A stretch of 64,000 bases of DNA. Origin: Liquidambar formosana (taxonomy: Eukaryota; Streptophyta; Magnoliopsida; Saxifragales; Altingiaceae). Below are positions 36,561 to 47,601 of this stretch, piece by piece. Numbering within the stretch: position 1 is the first letter of the stretch; the number at the start of each line of letters is the position of its first letter. Below the pieces are notes generated by a model, which was given only the letters and a program-made list of their open reading frames with translations, did not search any database and was not told where the DNA came from. Position numbers and translations under genes: made by a program. The stretch lies in NCBI GenBank assembly GCA_039720395.1, contig CM077827.1, positions 16,603,822-16,667,821 of the forward strand. The letters run 5' to 3'.

Positions 36561-39210
36561 GATCCAAATGGATTTCAGCATAACTATTATCAAACAAGTT
36601 TCTTTATAGACAACTTTTTGCCTATGTTGAAAACATTCTTAAATAGCCAAGCCTTTTAGGTCTCTACCTATCCATATTGGATTTAATGACTCTTAGTCAT
36701 TTCTCGAGTTGATGTGAAACATCGTCTAGTCATAATCAATAGGATTATCTTGGTGATCTTTATCACCAAAGAACAATTCTTTCACATTCTAATAGAGATA
36801 CAATATCTCTCTTATGTTAAGAAATATCCAATTTGATCTATGAAAAGATTGTAGTGTAGTTAAGGGTTTTATCTCAACAGAGAGAAGGGTTGGATCTTTG
36901 TTCGTTTGTGGCTTTACAGACAATTCTATAAATTCTATCTACATTTGCATCTTCCTTAAATGAACTCTTTCTCATGAAAATCCAGCAAACATCCTAATGG
37001 ACAACTTTTGTTCATTAGGGTAATAGAAATACTATCCCAACCACTTTTGGGATACACCACAATTCAACACTTACTTGACCTTATTTCCAGATTGTCTACA
37101 TTATGTTTCCAGACATACGTAGCACAAGCCCAAGCCTTAACTTCTTTAAGTTGGGTTTCTTCCCATATCATATCTGATATAATTGGGAGAAAACTGGAGT
37201 GAACCCTAAATTATCAATATGTAGCAATTTTAAGGTATATCCTAGATGGATACATTAGTAAAACTCATTATGGATCAAACCATATCTTAATAGGGTTCAA
37301 TTCATTCTCTTAGATTCACAATTGAGCTATAGTATTCTAAGATGAGTCTACTGTAATTGAATGCATGCTTTACATGACTATATACATCACAATGTATTAG
37401 TCAAACTATAAATGTAACTCTTTCACTTCACCAAGTAAAAGATAGGTTTGGTCATCTCATAACCAAGTCATAATCGTTACATTTAAATGAGAGTCTCTAC
37501 ATCTCTTGTATTCTCAGAATACGTTGCATTTGCTCTAATTAGTCATTTAAATTCAGAAATCAAATTTCTAGAATGTCTTAAATGACTTAGTTAAGAAATA
37601 AGTTCCCAAAATTAATCTGGCAACTCTTGCTCTATTAAAATTTTTAAAGGTAACTTATTATCTACTTAACTTTCTGCTTCGATTTAGATTATACTAGAAT
37701 CCAAAAACCAAGAAGCAGAACTAACCAACAATTTAGTTTAGAGCATGAACCAAAACTTCAAAAGTTTGGTTCTTCTGGGAAGACTGATACTTTATCAAGT
37801 TCCCTTTACAATACCTTATATTTAGTACAAAATAATTATATTTCTTTGTCTTTGACTTTTCAAGACTTGCTTTCCTCTATGCTTCCATTTTAATTCACAT
37901 CTAGCTTCTCAAGCTATTCTATGTGATTAATCATTTTTCAAAAGAATGATTATTAATAAACAACTTTTATTACATCCTAGTCCAGAAGAAGTCCTTTACA
38001 AGTACTATACTTTATAGTATTATTTCACTCATAATACAACCTTTGTACGTGATGTAGGACATCAAAGGCACTTGCATTGACTAATTTTGCTTCTGAAGCT
38101 CATTAGTCATCAATACTATCATATAGCATGGCAACAAGATGCCAATTGTGCATAGTGTCTTTTTCTTCTTAGGATGTTTTATGGAGGGCCTTTAAGAAAA
38201 GGCCCAATAGCATATGAACAATCTTTTGAAATTAAGAACAATTCTCAATTTTCTAAGTCAATCAAAGAAATCGGGTTTAGTCAAACTATCAATATCCTAT
38301 ATATTAGGAAATAGGGGTTTTGAGGTGAGTAATTAGGTAATCTACATAAATAGAGAATTAGATTTCATTTTTATCCATAATGATTGGGTCTTTAATCATA
38401 TGGTACCTCCCACTATTTTATCAAATTCCATACACCCTCTAATGGAATTCGGGAATCTCATTCCTAATGGGGATTGGGGTCCCACTGTGACCTAGAAGCC
38501 TCACATGTTAGTTTCTTGGCTTCTAACCCACAATAAGAAGACAACTCTTTGTCTATTGCTTCATAAGCGAGTTCCAATCGTTTTGCTTCTAGGGAACATA
38601 CACCTCACATGTTAGTTTCTTGGAATACTTCCCTAGTTAAGTTAAACCCATCATTCACACAAGTATGTTTCGCCAAATATATACCTCACATGTTAGTTTC
38701 TTGGTATATACCAGTTTAGGCACCCCATGATATCTCATATGTGATAGTTTCAAGTAATGTCTTTAACATGGGTAGCTCCTACATGTCTGCAACCAGGTAC
38801 CCACATTAAGGGACGTTAGATGATCCTATAATGATGGAAGGCAATGAAGAATTCATTCCCCAATGACTTCTCCATTTTCAACTTAATATTAAATAAGAGG
38901 GGTTTTAAAGGGTCTCATCAAATTAACATGCATCCTATGTATCAAAATTTAAACATATAAATTATGCTATTTATAATCATACATCTCATGCTATTATAAA
39001 TCATACATCGCATGCTATTATATATCAGCATATATAAAGTACCATATTTTGATATTAGTCCCTAAGTGAATAGGTAACATATACCAAACTATGGTATTGG
39101 AGCTAATACAATTATCTCATAAATAAAAGCTCCCACTATGATGATTATGGACTTTGAGAGGATTCAATCCAAGCCAATAGATTGAATCCAAGGTCTAAGG
39201 TGGGTGTAGG
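36561..39210 (-). other. R1 internal region, with hairpin module at 38493-38710
   Basis: Matches R2 and R3. The first hairpin stem (38493-38525) is TAGAAGCC/GGCTTCTA as in R2. No gene was recognised. It is cut at 39210 by the R4 solo LTR. Confidence 0.6.
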
Positions 39211-41066
39211 TGTTGGGAATCATACAAGAGGGAAAAATAGAAGTGCGGAATATAAAAATTTTCCCTTTGATTCCACAGCCCATGAATCTAACTATGCATA
39301 TACAAAATCAAACCCTAGCTATGAAGAGGGTTAGAACACTTATAGAATTTTTGTCTTCTCCTTTTTGCTCCAAGCTTTGATTCCGGACAGCGGTGAATGA
39401 GCAGCCCAAGTGTGCTGCCTCCAACGGTATCCACACCTAGCTAGAGCTTCAAGTCTTTTCCTTCTTTTCCCTTGTTGTTGCTAGTGAAGGAGAAGAGAGG
39501 AGAGAGAGAGAGGGAGGCTGGAAAATCTGGACAGCCCCTTGGGATTTCAACTTGTGGTGATGTCACACATCATAGTGTGACTTATATAGTCCACACTAAG
39601 GGGGCCGGCCCTAGGGGGAAACCCTATTAGGGTGTGATGCAATTTCTCTAAATTGCACAATAACCCCTATAAATTATATCAAATATAAATAGGCCTCAAA
39701 GAACTATTCTTTATGCACTCATACCCTTTCTCTCATAGACTTTAAAGCTCATCTTGCATGATCAGTGTGTGACCCATTGGGTTCACATCATCAAGTAGTA
39801 GGAATAGCACGAGGTGTGCACAATGGAACTCTTTCCATTTAGGGTCTAATTGGAACTCCTTCCAATTCCCTAATTGATTATAACTCACTTATATCAATTA
39901 GGGCTTCTACTAACCATGAATAACACCTAGCATATGGTTCATGGTGTCGTCCTTAATGAAGTGAATATGTATCTATCAAAGAACCCTTCTGTTATAGTTT
40001 ATAGGTTACAATTGCATCCTTCCATTTACACAATGTCTCCAATTGAACTAATAGGACATGGAAGTCTGTCAAGTCCCTAGTTCAATTACTTTATACTCAT
40101 TCATAAATATCAACTCAATGATGAACTTATGGAAACTCCTTTCCATATTCACACTGCCATGGCCATGGACTGAATGAGTTATATTATGAATGCTATATGA
40201 GACATTCTCTCTCTTTTTCCTGAGAGTAATGGATTCCTTGTTGATCACTCACATGCCTTCATACACATAGCAATAGGGCCAATGAACACCTTTACAGACC
40301 CATGAATAGAATCTGCACTTAGTGTTATCAAACTTCTAAAGCTACATGCATAAGGTAACTGTCACACCCCATTTTTGTCACCTTAGCTAGGGTTTGTCAT
40401 TGCATGTGTCTTTTTGTTTCCTTTTTGAGTCTAGTCTTTTGCATTGAGTTTCTAGGGTCCTAAGGATGGTGTCTATGAATTTTGGTTCGATTTGGAGTTG
40501 ATCTCGAGGGTTAATTAGAACTTTTGTGACTTGAGGGGCATAATCGTCTTTTTGATCACAAACTTTCCATTTGACCTTGAAATGATCTCCAAGTTGCCAA
40601 TTGGAGTTCATATGGTTGTATTTGAGGTATTTGTGGGTTCAATTCGATGAATTGAAGGTTCGGGATTAGAATGGCTCAATAAGGCTCAGGTTGGCTAAAA
40701 GACCTACTTCGGGTTAGCTCGAATTGGTTCATGATTTTCACTCTATGACTACTCATTTGACCTTGATTGGTCTTGATTTCATCCCCAAATGTGTTTAGGG
40801 AGGTTGAATTTCGAATTGGAAAGCATTCGGTGCAACCCTATGTGCATACCTAAGCTAAGCGATGGTGAGGCATAGCGGTTAACCACCTTTGTAGGACCCA
40901 ACTATGCAGCCATGGCTAGGGTTTCTCACCCTCAAGTGACTCAAATTACATTCCCCTTCGAAACACGGTCGTTTTGGCTTTCGTTTCGTCAAAATCGGAG
41001 TTGATTTGGGCCCTAAAACACATTTGGAAGTCGAAGGGGTCAAATTTGGGCTGAAGCTGACATGGC

Positions 41067-41146
41067 CTCGGGTGACCACCCAGGCCTGGGCGGCTAGCCG
41101 CCTGGGCCCAGGCTGCTAGCCGCCCAGCCCCAGGTGGTCACCCGAG
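41067..41146. promoter_or_regulatory. GC-rich palindrome in the 5' LTR of B
   Basis: Perfect 14-bp arms CTCGGGTGACCACC and GGTGGTCACCCGAG; inside, GGGCGGCTAGC and GCTAGCCGCCC form a second pair. It lies about 190 bp upstream of the TATA box. Similar copies lie upstream of both antisense genes. Confidence 0.75.
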
Positions 41147-41333
41147 CCACTTTCCTTTTTTGAGCCTTGACGCGGCTCCCACCCTATTTTCTCGGATTTG
41201 CTCGCCTTTGGCCGCCATTTAACCCTAATTTCAGCCCTTTTTGACCTACTTGAGCCCCAAGGTAACCTCTAAGAGCCCTTGGATCAATCCCTAGGGTTTT
41301 AATCCCAACCATTGAGGGTTTCCCCTCAATCCC

Positions 41334-41340
41334 TATAAAT
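41334..41340 (+). promoter_or_regulatory. LTR TATA box (B, 5' LTR)
   Basis: TATAAAT in 'ccctataaatacccc', conserved in element A. The RNA start would be near 41365, leaving an R-U5 of about 2.3 kb. Confidence 0.7.
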
Positions 41341-41654
41341 ACCCCCTTATACTTCAGCAATAGGGAGGCACTTGGGGGGACACTTTGGAGGCACTTTGGT
41401 GAGACTTGGAGGCTATGGCAGCCATCCTTAGGGTAGTTTAACCTAAACTTAGAGTGAGAGAGTGTGAGAGAAAGCTTGAAGGAAGGCTGGAGCATTGCTT
41501 GAAGGCTTGAAGGAGGTTGTTTCCAGCAGTACACAAGAGAAGGAGGACTCCCTACAGCAGCAAAAGGATACTTCACCATAGGTATTCCCCCCTTCCTCCT
41601 CTTCTCTCTTTTAAAGTTAGGGTTTTTGCATAGAATAGGATGATTGCATATCAA

Positions 41655-42200
41655 ATCTTGTGTTTTTATCATGTCTTATTGCTTCCATGCATGTTTAGGA
41701 TCATATTTGTGGGCTGTTTAGTATGCTAGGATGTTATTCCATGTGATTTACTGCATGTTTGGGACTTTAGGGTTTCTTAGGTGCTTAAAATGGTTTTCTG
41801 CATGAAATAACTCTTTGGTATATTAGAGCTTGTGTTTTTATCATGTCTTGTTGCTTCCATGCATGTTTAGGATCATATTTGTGGGCTGTTTAGTATGCTA
41901 GGATGTTATTCCATGTGATTTACTGCATGTTTGGGACTTTAGGGTTTCTTAGGTGCTTAAAATGGTTTTCTGCATGAAATAACTCTTTGGCATATTAGAG
42001 CTTATGTTTTTATTGTGTTTTGTTGCTTCCATTGGAATGTATGCATGATTAGGATAATATTTATGGGCTGTTTAGTATGCTAGGATGCTATTCCATGTGA
42101 TTTACTGCATGTTTAGGATTCTAGGGTTTCTCTTGTGCTGAAATTAGGCTTTTACTTAGAATAGCTATATTTCATGTGCAAGCTTGTGTTTTTTTTATGT
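41655..42200 (+). repeat. Tandem repeats of about 172 bp inside the LTR of B
   Basis: 'tgttttta' recurs at 41661 (within 'tgtttttatc'), 41833 and 42005, a 172-bp step. The first two units are nearly identical and later ones diverge. They are repeated in the 3' LTR. Element A has similar but diverged units of about 180 bp. Confidence 0.75.
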
Positions 42201-43671
42201 GTGGATGCTTCTATTGATTAATATGCATGATTAGCATGATGTCTATGATGGGCTTTGCATGATTTAAAGTTATTCAATGTGTTTTTTAGCACAATTGTGA
42301 TTCTAGGGTTTTTATCATCCTTGTGTGAGTTTAGTTGCATATAGCATGATAGCTTAGGGTTTTTCTTTGTGTTTTCTTCATAGTTGACATATATGTGCTG
42401 CATATTTGATAGCTATGACATTTTTCTGCATTCATAGTAGTTGATTTTAGGGTTTTTTGCATGTCATTGCATGTAGGGTTGAATTAGGGCTTCAGTTAGC
42501 TTATGATTCATGTTGTTGCATGACTTGTGGTTGATTTTAAGCCTTATTTCAGTTCTGTCCAGATTAGTTATTTGTCCTTGATATGATATTTTGAGCATGT
42601 GTTAGCCCATGTTTGGGCATGATAATGGCTTGATTTGGAATCTAGCTTGTTTGGTTGGCATTTTTGGTATGTTTGCATGGAAATTGCAGGTGCTTTGACA
42701 GGTACAACAGGTGCAACTACCCCACCAATGTGGGGTGGTTATTTTGGCTATTGTGAGATGAAATCTTACAAATAAGGTAATTACCCTATGCAATAGGGTG
42801 GTTACTTTGACAGGTTGCTTTTGCTTAAGGTAAGTAGGGTGTGAGGGTGCCCCAATTCACCCTTCTTTCCTTTCCTTGAAACTTTCCCTTTCTCCCCCCC
42901 TAGGGTTGTTTCCTAATAGAGGGGTATGGTAGATTCTATAGTTTCCTTTCAATAAAGAATACCTTTTAAATCAAAGTTTCCATCTTTTATCAAATTCCAT
43001 ACTTACCAAAAACCTTTTGAGAATCGTTCATTTTTGGAAGCTTACCATGTTTTACTTGAAAGGAAACTTAGGGTTTACCATAGGCCTTGATTAGGTTATA
43101 ACCCTATTCCCTTTCGAACTACGTGGACTTTGATCCATGTATTTCCATACATGGTACGTAGGCGCTCTTCGTGATGTTCAAGTCCGCCCTAGGATACTAA
43201 GTATCCTAGGTTTTCTTCTCCCCCCTCTTTCTTTTTTCTGTTTTTTCTTTGATTTACATGATTATATGGATGAATGAATGAATGATATGCATGCTGTCTT
43301 GTGATGATAACTGTTGATTTATGTGTGATTAAGACTTTGATTTAGCCCAATTAAATTAAGAGACCGTTTAGGGCGATATGGGTGCCTATAGGCTTTGCCT
43401 AGAACCTTCCCATATCGTAACTTAGCCTCCGAATCCCCGAATTCTCTGGTTTCCAAAAGATCATTTGCCTTTCCATTTTTAAATATGGAGTCAATCTTTT
43501 GTTTTCCTAAAACAAAACTGTTTTTAGGGTTTTCCTTGTTTCCTTTAAAAAATAAGGTGGCGACTCCTTTCTTTTTCCAAACCCATTCGTGGGCCCTCTT
43601 TTCCTGGGTCCACAGATTGGCGACTTTTAAACCCTCCTGTGGGCCTCAACCATTTCTGGGGTTCACAGAAC

Positions 43672-43690
43672 TGGCGACTCCACTGGGGAT
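43672..43690 (+). other. Primer binding site of Tat element B
   Basis: TGGCGACTCCACTGGGGAT four bases after the LTR end. It begins TGG as expected for pairing with a tRNA CCA end. I believe it is the tRNA-Arg type used by Ogre-like elements, but the tRNA was not checked. Confidence 0.8.
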
Positions 43691-44402
43691 TTGTGGGCTA
43701 GACTCTATACAATTTGATTGGGCTAAGTTAATTTCTTTTGTTTAATTAAAATCAATCACATTGCATTCGCTTGATTGTGTGCTTTCATTTATTGCATTGT
43801 GTGCGCAAACTCTTGCATGTTAGGATCGATGTCCCTTGCCACTGACGGGCCTAGCCTCAACCTTGGTTTTCCTGATTCCATGAGTTGGGGCGAAAGCTCT
43901 CAACCTCTCTTGCCAAGTACCCTTGGGTATATTAAATGAGTTAATCACGTACTGCTGGACCCACGCGGCGTTCCTGATGCCACATGTGGTTAGGTATAAA
44001 GATTGCTCAAGCAAGTGAAGGACCCCAGCCTACCCTTATCATTAGTCCATATAGACAGACTTGTAGGACACTATGGTTTCACCCTTATGCACCCACATTG
44101 TTTGTAATGATATCATGACCGTGTTTGTGATGTGCTTAATGGACAATTAATAGAGGACCTTTGCACCCTATATCCTTAATACGTACCTTTCGCCCATGAC
44201 CCTTGCAAAGGTGATTGGATTAAAAGGGACTAATTGAGTATATATGATGTGAAGTCATTGAGACAAATATGGAAGCCTAGGACATACCCTTAGGATGAGA
44301 GACTGATTGTTCCCTTTCGTAGAGGAGTGAGAGGACGTACTGGCTTGGATCCGCGACCAGCAAGGGCGCTTAGTGAAAATTGATTCTACCAACCAGTCAG
44401 AT
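43691..44402 (+). other. Leader between primer site and gag (B)
   Basis: About 710 bp without a recognisable frame; there is no additional ORF1 as in classical Ogre elements. It presumably holds the packaging signal. Confidence 0.6.
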
Positions 44403-47342
44403 ATGGCCGACGAAGCAACTAGTGAAGGGGGTTTTGATGTTGAGACTTGTTTGAAGGCTATCATGACCAAACTTGATTACACCACTGATGTATCCGAGAG
44501 AGCATTGAAAATGGCCCAAGATATCCAACATAAGATGTCCGAACCCGAACAGAATAATGGCCGTACCCCGGGGGGTAACACCGAAAATGGGACCCAGTCT
44601 GGAGAGGGCACTAAGACCAATGATGGGGGAAGCACTCAACCCAAAGGGAATGAATCACCTGAAGTTTTTAACCTAGAAGGGGGAAGTAAGGGGAAGACCT
44701 CTGATACAGACTCTGTGTTGGCTAGTAAGGTAGAAGCCTTGGAGAGAACTATAAAGGGAATCCGTAGGACAGATGACATGGTGGATGTACGTACCCTATC
44801 TTTGTTCCCTCAAGCTCGTATTCCACTACAATTCAAGATGCCCGAATTAGAAAAGTTTGATGGAACGGGTTGCCCCAAGACCCATTTGAAGATGTATGTG
44901 CGAGCTATGCACCCTCGAGGAGCGACAGATGAACTCTTGGCCCAAATGTTCCATGAAACCCTAGCCACTTCTGCTTTAAAATGGTTCCTAGCCTTGGATG
45001 AGAATAGAACCCGAACTTGGGAGGACATATGTAATGAGTTTTCAGAGCACTACAAGTACAACACTGAAGTGGATGTCACAAGAAGGGACCTAGAGACCAC
45101 AAAACAAGGGGCTAATGAGACCTTTTCCGCTTTCATTACAAGGTGGAGGCAAAAGGCCTCGAGAATGGCGGATAGACCGAATGAGGAAGATCAGATTCAG
45201 TTGGTGGTTAAGAACCTATTGCCGGTGTATCACAAGCACCTCTTTGCTCACTACTTCCCTAATTTCAAGGCTCTTATAGGAGCAGGTACACAAGTTGAGG
45301 ATGCCATAGCTGATGGGTCAATCAAGACAGAAGAAGTCCAAAAGAACCGCAGGCCGAACTTTGCTGGGAAAAACAATGCCGAGGTCAATGCCATAGCCCA
45401 ACCCATTCAACCTATCTCCCTAAATGACACCAACCCACCTCGCCAATTCACCGAGCTGCATATGCCACTTGAGAAAGTACTTGAAAAGCTAAAAAGCCGA
45501 GGCCTGTTGAAACCTCTCGACCCAAGACCACCACCAAATCCATTGCCCAAGAGCTACAATGAGAATGAATACTGCAAATTCCACCAAGCCAAAGGCCACT
45601 CAACCAACCGTTGCTATCGCCTTAGGCATGAGATCCAAGACTTACTTGACAAGCAAATCATCTCACCACCAACTCCATCAAATCGCCCAAATGTCACTCA
45701 AAATCCACTTCCCTCTCATAATTCATCCAACTCCATAAATGCCATTGAAGCCGACCCATCTCGACCTTGCCTACCCATAAGACAATACACTCCATTACCC
45801 ATGTCCTTGACCCAAGCCTTTTACCAATGCTGTAACCAAGGCCTTATCATACTTCACCCTCCAAATCCAAGACCCCAAACACCCCATCAATATTGCCAAT
45901 ACCATGGTATACCCGGCCATGACACTGAGGACTGTGCTATGTTGAGAAAGGTCGTTCAAGACCTCATTGATCAAAAGACCCTGCAATTGCCAAAGAAGTC
46001 CATCCAACAGCAGTTGAAAGAAAGATATGAAGCAGGAGACCCTCAAGTGGGGTTATTGGGAGAACCTTCGGGGAAGTTTGATTACTATGTGCTTTATCCT
46101 GATCCATTGCCAAGTGAGCCCATAATTCCCACGGGCTGGGATGATATACCCGAAGAGGTGCAGATGGAGGACATTGACATGATTGAATGGGATGACCTGA
46201 TGGGTGACACAAATGAAATTGATGACATATGGGCTAGTGATGAAGAAGTAGACCACATGACAAGAGGGGGCCGCCATTTCAAGCCTCCGCACTTGGAATC
46301 TAATAATCCACTGGGTGAGTTAGATAAGCGCCTTGATGTGCAAGAAGAAGAGGATGAAGTACTCCGACAATTGAAGAAGACCAATGCCAATATCACCATA
46401 TGGGGCTTGCTTATGGCCTCTCACAAGCACAGACAGACAGTGTTGAAGTTGTTAAATCAGATACAGGTTCCGGTTGATTTGTCCCCTGAGGGATTGGTGA
46501 ATCTAGTAAACCCTGCTCCAAAGAATTCCACTATAGTGTTCACAGAGGCAGACTTACCTAAGAGTGGGCCAAGCCACTCCCAAGCCTTGCATATAACTGT
46601 TGATACCATGGGGAAGAGAGTTCCTACGGTCTTGATTGATAATGGTTCCGCATTGAATGTATGTCCCTTGAGAACTACAACTGTTTTGGGCTTGGGGCCC
46701 ACTGATTTCACTCCATCTGGGCAGACAGTGAGGGCGTATGATAATACCCGTAGAGAAGTAATTGGGATGATCACTTTACCTTTAATCATGGGACCCACAG
46801 AGTTCAGAGTAGAGTTTCAAGTCTTGGATGTGCCGTCATGCTTTAATCTGTTATTGGGAAGGCCTTGGATTCATCCTGCTGGGGCTGTACCATCGTCATT
46901 GCATCAAAAGGTAAAGTTCCCACATGAGGGAGCCATTGTTACACTTCAAGGGGATTATGATTTGAAAATGGCGGGTGTACCCATATGTGAAATAAAACCA
47001 GAATCAATTGAGATACCCTTGTCGGGGTTTGAGTATGTGCAATGTATAGAAAAAGAGTTCGGGAAGGAAGAGCCATCACACTATTGCACTTTTTACCCAA
47101 GTTCTGATCCAGCACTAACAGACAAGGATTTTTGTGACAAGTACTTTACAGAGGGGCTGAATCCTCAGAGCTTGACAAGTTGGTACAATTCTGTGGGAAA
47201 GAAGAAAGAAGAAGACTGGGTGGAGCACATGGATTCTGAAACCATGGTTACCATGTTCCAAGATATGGTTCTTACTTTGGGGGAGTCAGCAACAGAAGAT
47301 TGCCAAGATTCGTCAATTCACCATGCAACCATTGGTACCTAG
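44403..47342 (+). CDS. gag-pro: Gag-protease polyprotein of Tat element B
   Basis: 979 codons starting at the ATG in 'gatatggccgac' (MADEATSEGG). The frame is open about 30 bp further upstream, but only to a GTG. Order: acidic, low-complexity N-terminus (to about residue 110); a retrotransposon Gag core around residues 140-300; two zinc knuckles of the form C-X2-H-X4-H-X4-C (CKFHQAKGHSTNRC near 391, CQYHGIPGHDTEDC near 498); an acidic linker; and an aspartic protease with the active-site motif LIDNGSALNV (catalytic Asp about 746) followed by LLGRPWIH. Gag forms the particle and the protease cuts the polyproteins. The frame is intact, so activity is plausible. It ends about 260 bp before the first Met of pol and in another frame. 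Confidence 0.93.
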   Translation: MADEATSEGGFDVETCLKAIMTKLDYTTDVSERALKMAQDIQHKMSEPEQNNGRTPGGNTENGTQSGEGTKTNDGGSTQPKGNESPEVFNLEGGSKGKTSDTDSVLASKVEALERTIKGIRRTDDMVDVRTLSLFPQARIPLQFKMPELEKFDGTGCPKTHLKMYVRAMHPRGATDELLAQMFHETLATSALKWFLALDENRTRTWEDICNEFSEHYKYNTEVDVTRRDLETTKQGANETFSAFITRWRQKASRMADRPNEEDQIQLVVKNLLPVYHKHLFAHYFPNFKALIGAGTQVEDAIADGSIKTEEVQKNRRPNFAGKNNAEVNAIAQPIQPISLNDTNPPRQFTELHMPLEKVLEKLKSRGLLKPLDPRPPPNPLPKSYNENEYCKFHQAKGHSTNRCYRLRHEIQDLLDKQIISPPTPSNRPNVTQNPLPSHNSSNSINAIEADPSRPCLPIRQYTPLPMSLTQAFYQCCNQGLIILHPPNPRPQTPHQYCQYHGIPGHDTEDCAMLRKVVQDLIDQKTLQLPKKSIQQQLKERYEAGDPQVGLLGEPSGKFDYYVLYPDPLPSEPIIPTGWDDIPEEVQMEDIDMIEWDDLMGDTNEIDDIWASDEEVDHMTRGGRHFKPPHLESNNPLGELDKRLDVQEEEDEVLRQLKKTNANITIWGLLMASHKHRQTVLKLLNQIQVPVDLSPEGLVNLVNPAPKNSTIVFTEADLPKSGPSHSQALHITVDTMGKRVPTVLIDNGSALNVCPLRTTTVLGLGPTDFTPSGQTVRAYDNTRREVIGMITLPLIMGPTEFRVEFQVLDVPSCFNLLLGRPWIHPAGAVPSSLHQKVKFPHEGAIVTLQGDYDLKMAGVPICEIKPESIEIPLSGFEYVQCIEKEFGKEEPSHYCTFYPSSDPALTDKDFCDKYFTEGLNPQSLTSWYNSVGKKKEEDWVEHMDSETMVTMFQDMVLTLGESATEDCQDSSIHHATIGT

Positions 47343-47601
47343 AAGATGGAACCATTGCAGAAATCCTTGAAGAGGAAGATCATGACCTACCTGATAGTAG
47401 CTTGTAGGTTCCTTAGTTAGAGTCTTTCCTGCTTTCAATAAAGTGTGTCCGCCTATCCCACTTTGTGGAGTTAGGAGTCGTTTCATAGTTGTGGCACCAA
47501 ATTTTGTTTCCTTTTCAAGTTTGTGTCTTTTTGTTGGTTCCTTTAATGAAGTGTGTTTCTTTTATACATTGTTTGCTTGCAGTGTTTCTTTTCTCTCTTC
47601 T
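47343..47601 (+). other. Gap between gag-pro and pol, possible intron 3' end
   Basis: 259 bp. The pol frame is open back to 47443 but without an ATG before 47602. A pyrimidine-rich stretch ends TTTGCTTGCAG at 47572-47582, a good 3' splice site shortly before the first pol Met. Ogre elements are known to splice an intron between protease and RT, so splicing is a plausible way to join the two frames. The donor was not identified. Confidence 0.45.

Larger units (their letters stand above)
40360..43667 (+). repeat. 5' LTR of Tat element B
   Basis: TGTCACACCCC...GGTTCACA, 3308 bp. Contents: palindrome 41067-41146, TATA box 41334-41340, repeats of about 172 bp (about 41655-42190), hairpins at about 43135-43213, and two PBS-like words (43558 and 43618) before its end. 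Frames such as 41184-41672 (minus) and 43395-43745 (plus) are open in both LTRs only because the LTRs are nearly identical; they show no domain. Confidence 0.97.

Noticed and set aside
41184..41672. 162-codon minus-strand frame in the LTR, repeated at 58636-59124
   Set aside because: The two copies are LTRs of one recent element, so identity is no evidence of selection. The element A counterpart is broken into shorter frames, and no domain is seen.
43395..43745. 116-codon plus-strand frame at the 5' LTR end
   Set aside because: It crosses the LTR end and primer site and is antisense- and sense-open by composition. No motif.
46094..46399. Antisense frames inside gag and pol (for example 46094-46399, 48013-48402, 49951-50292)
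   Set aside because: They are shadows of the strong sense coding frames and lack any protein family features.
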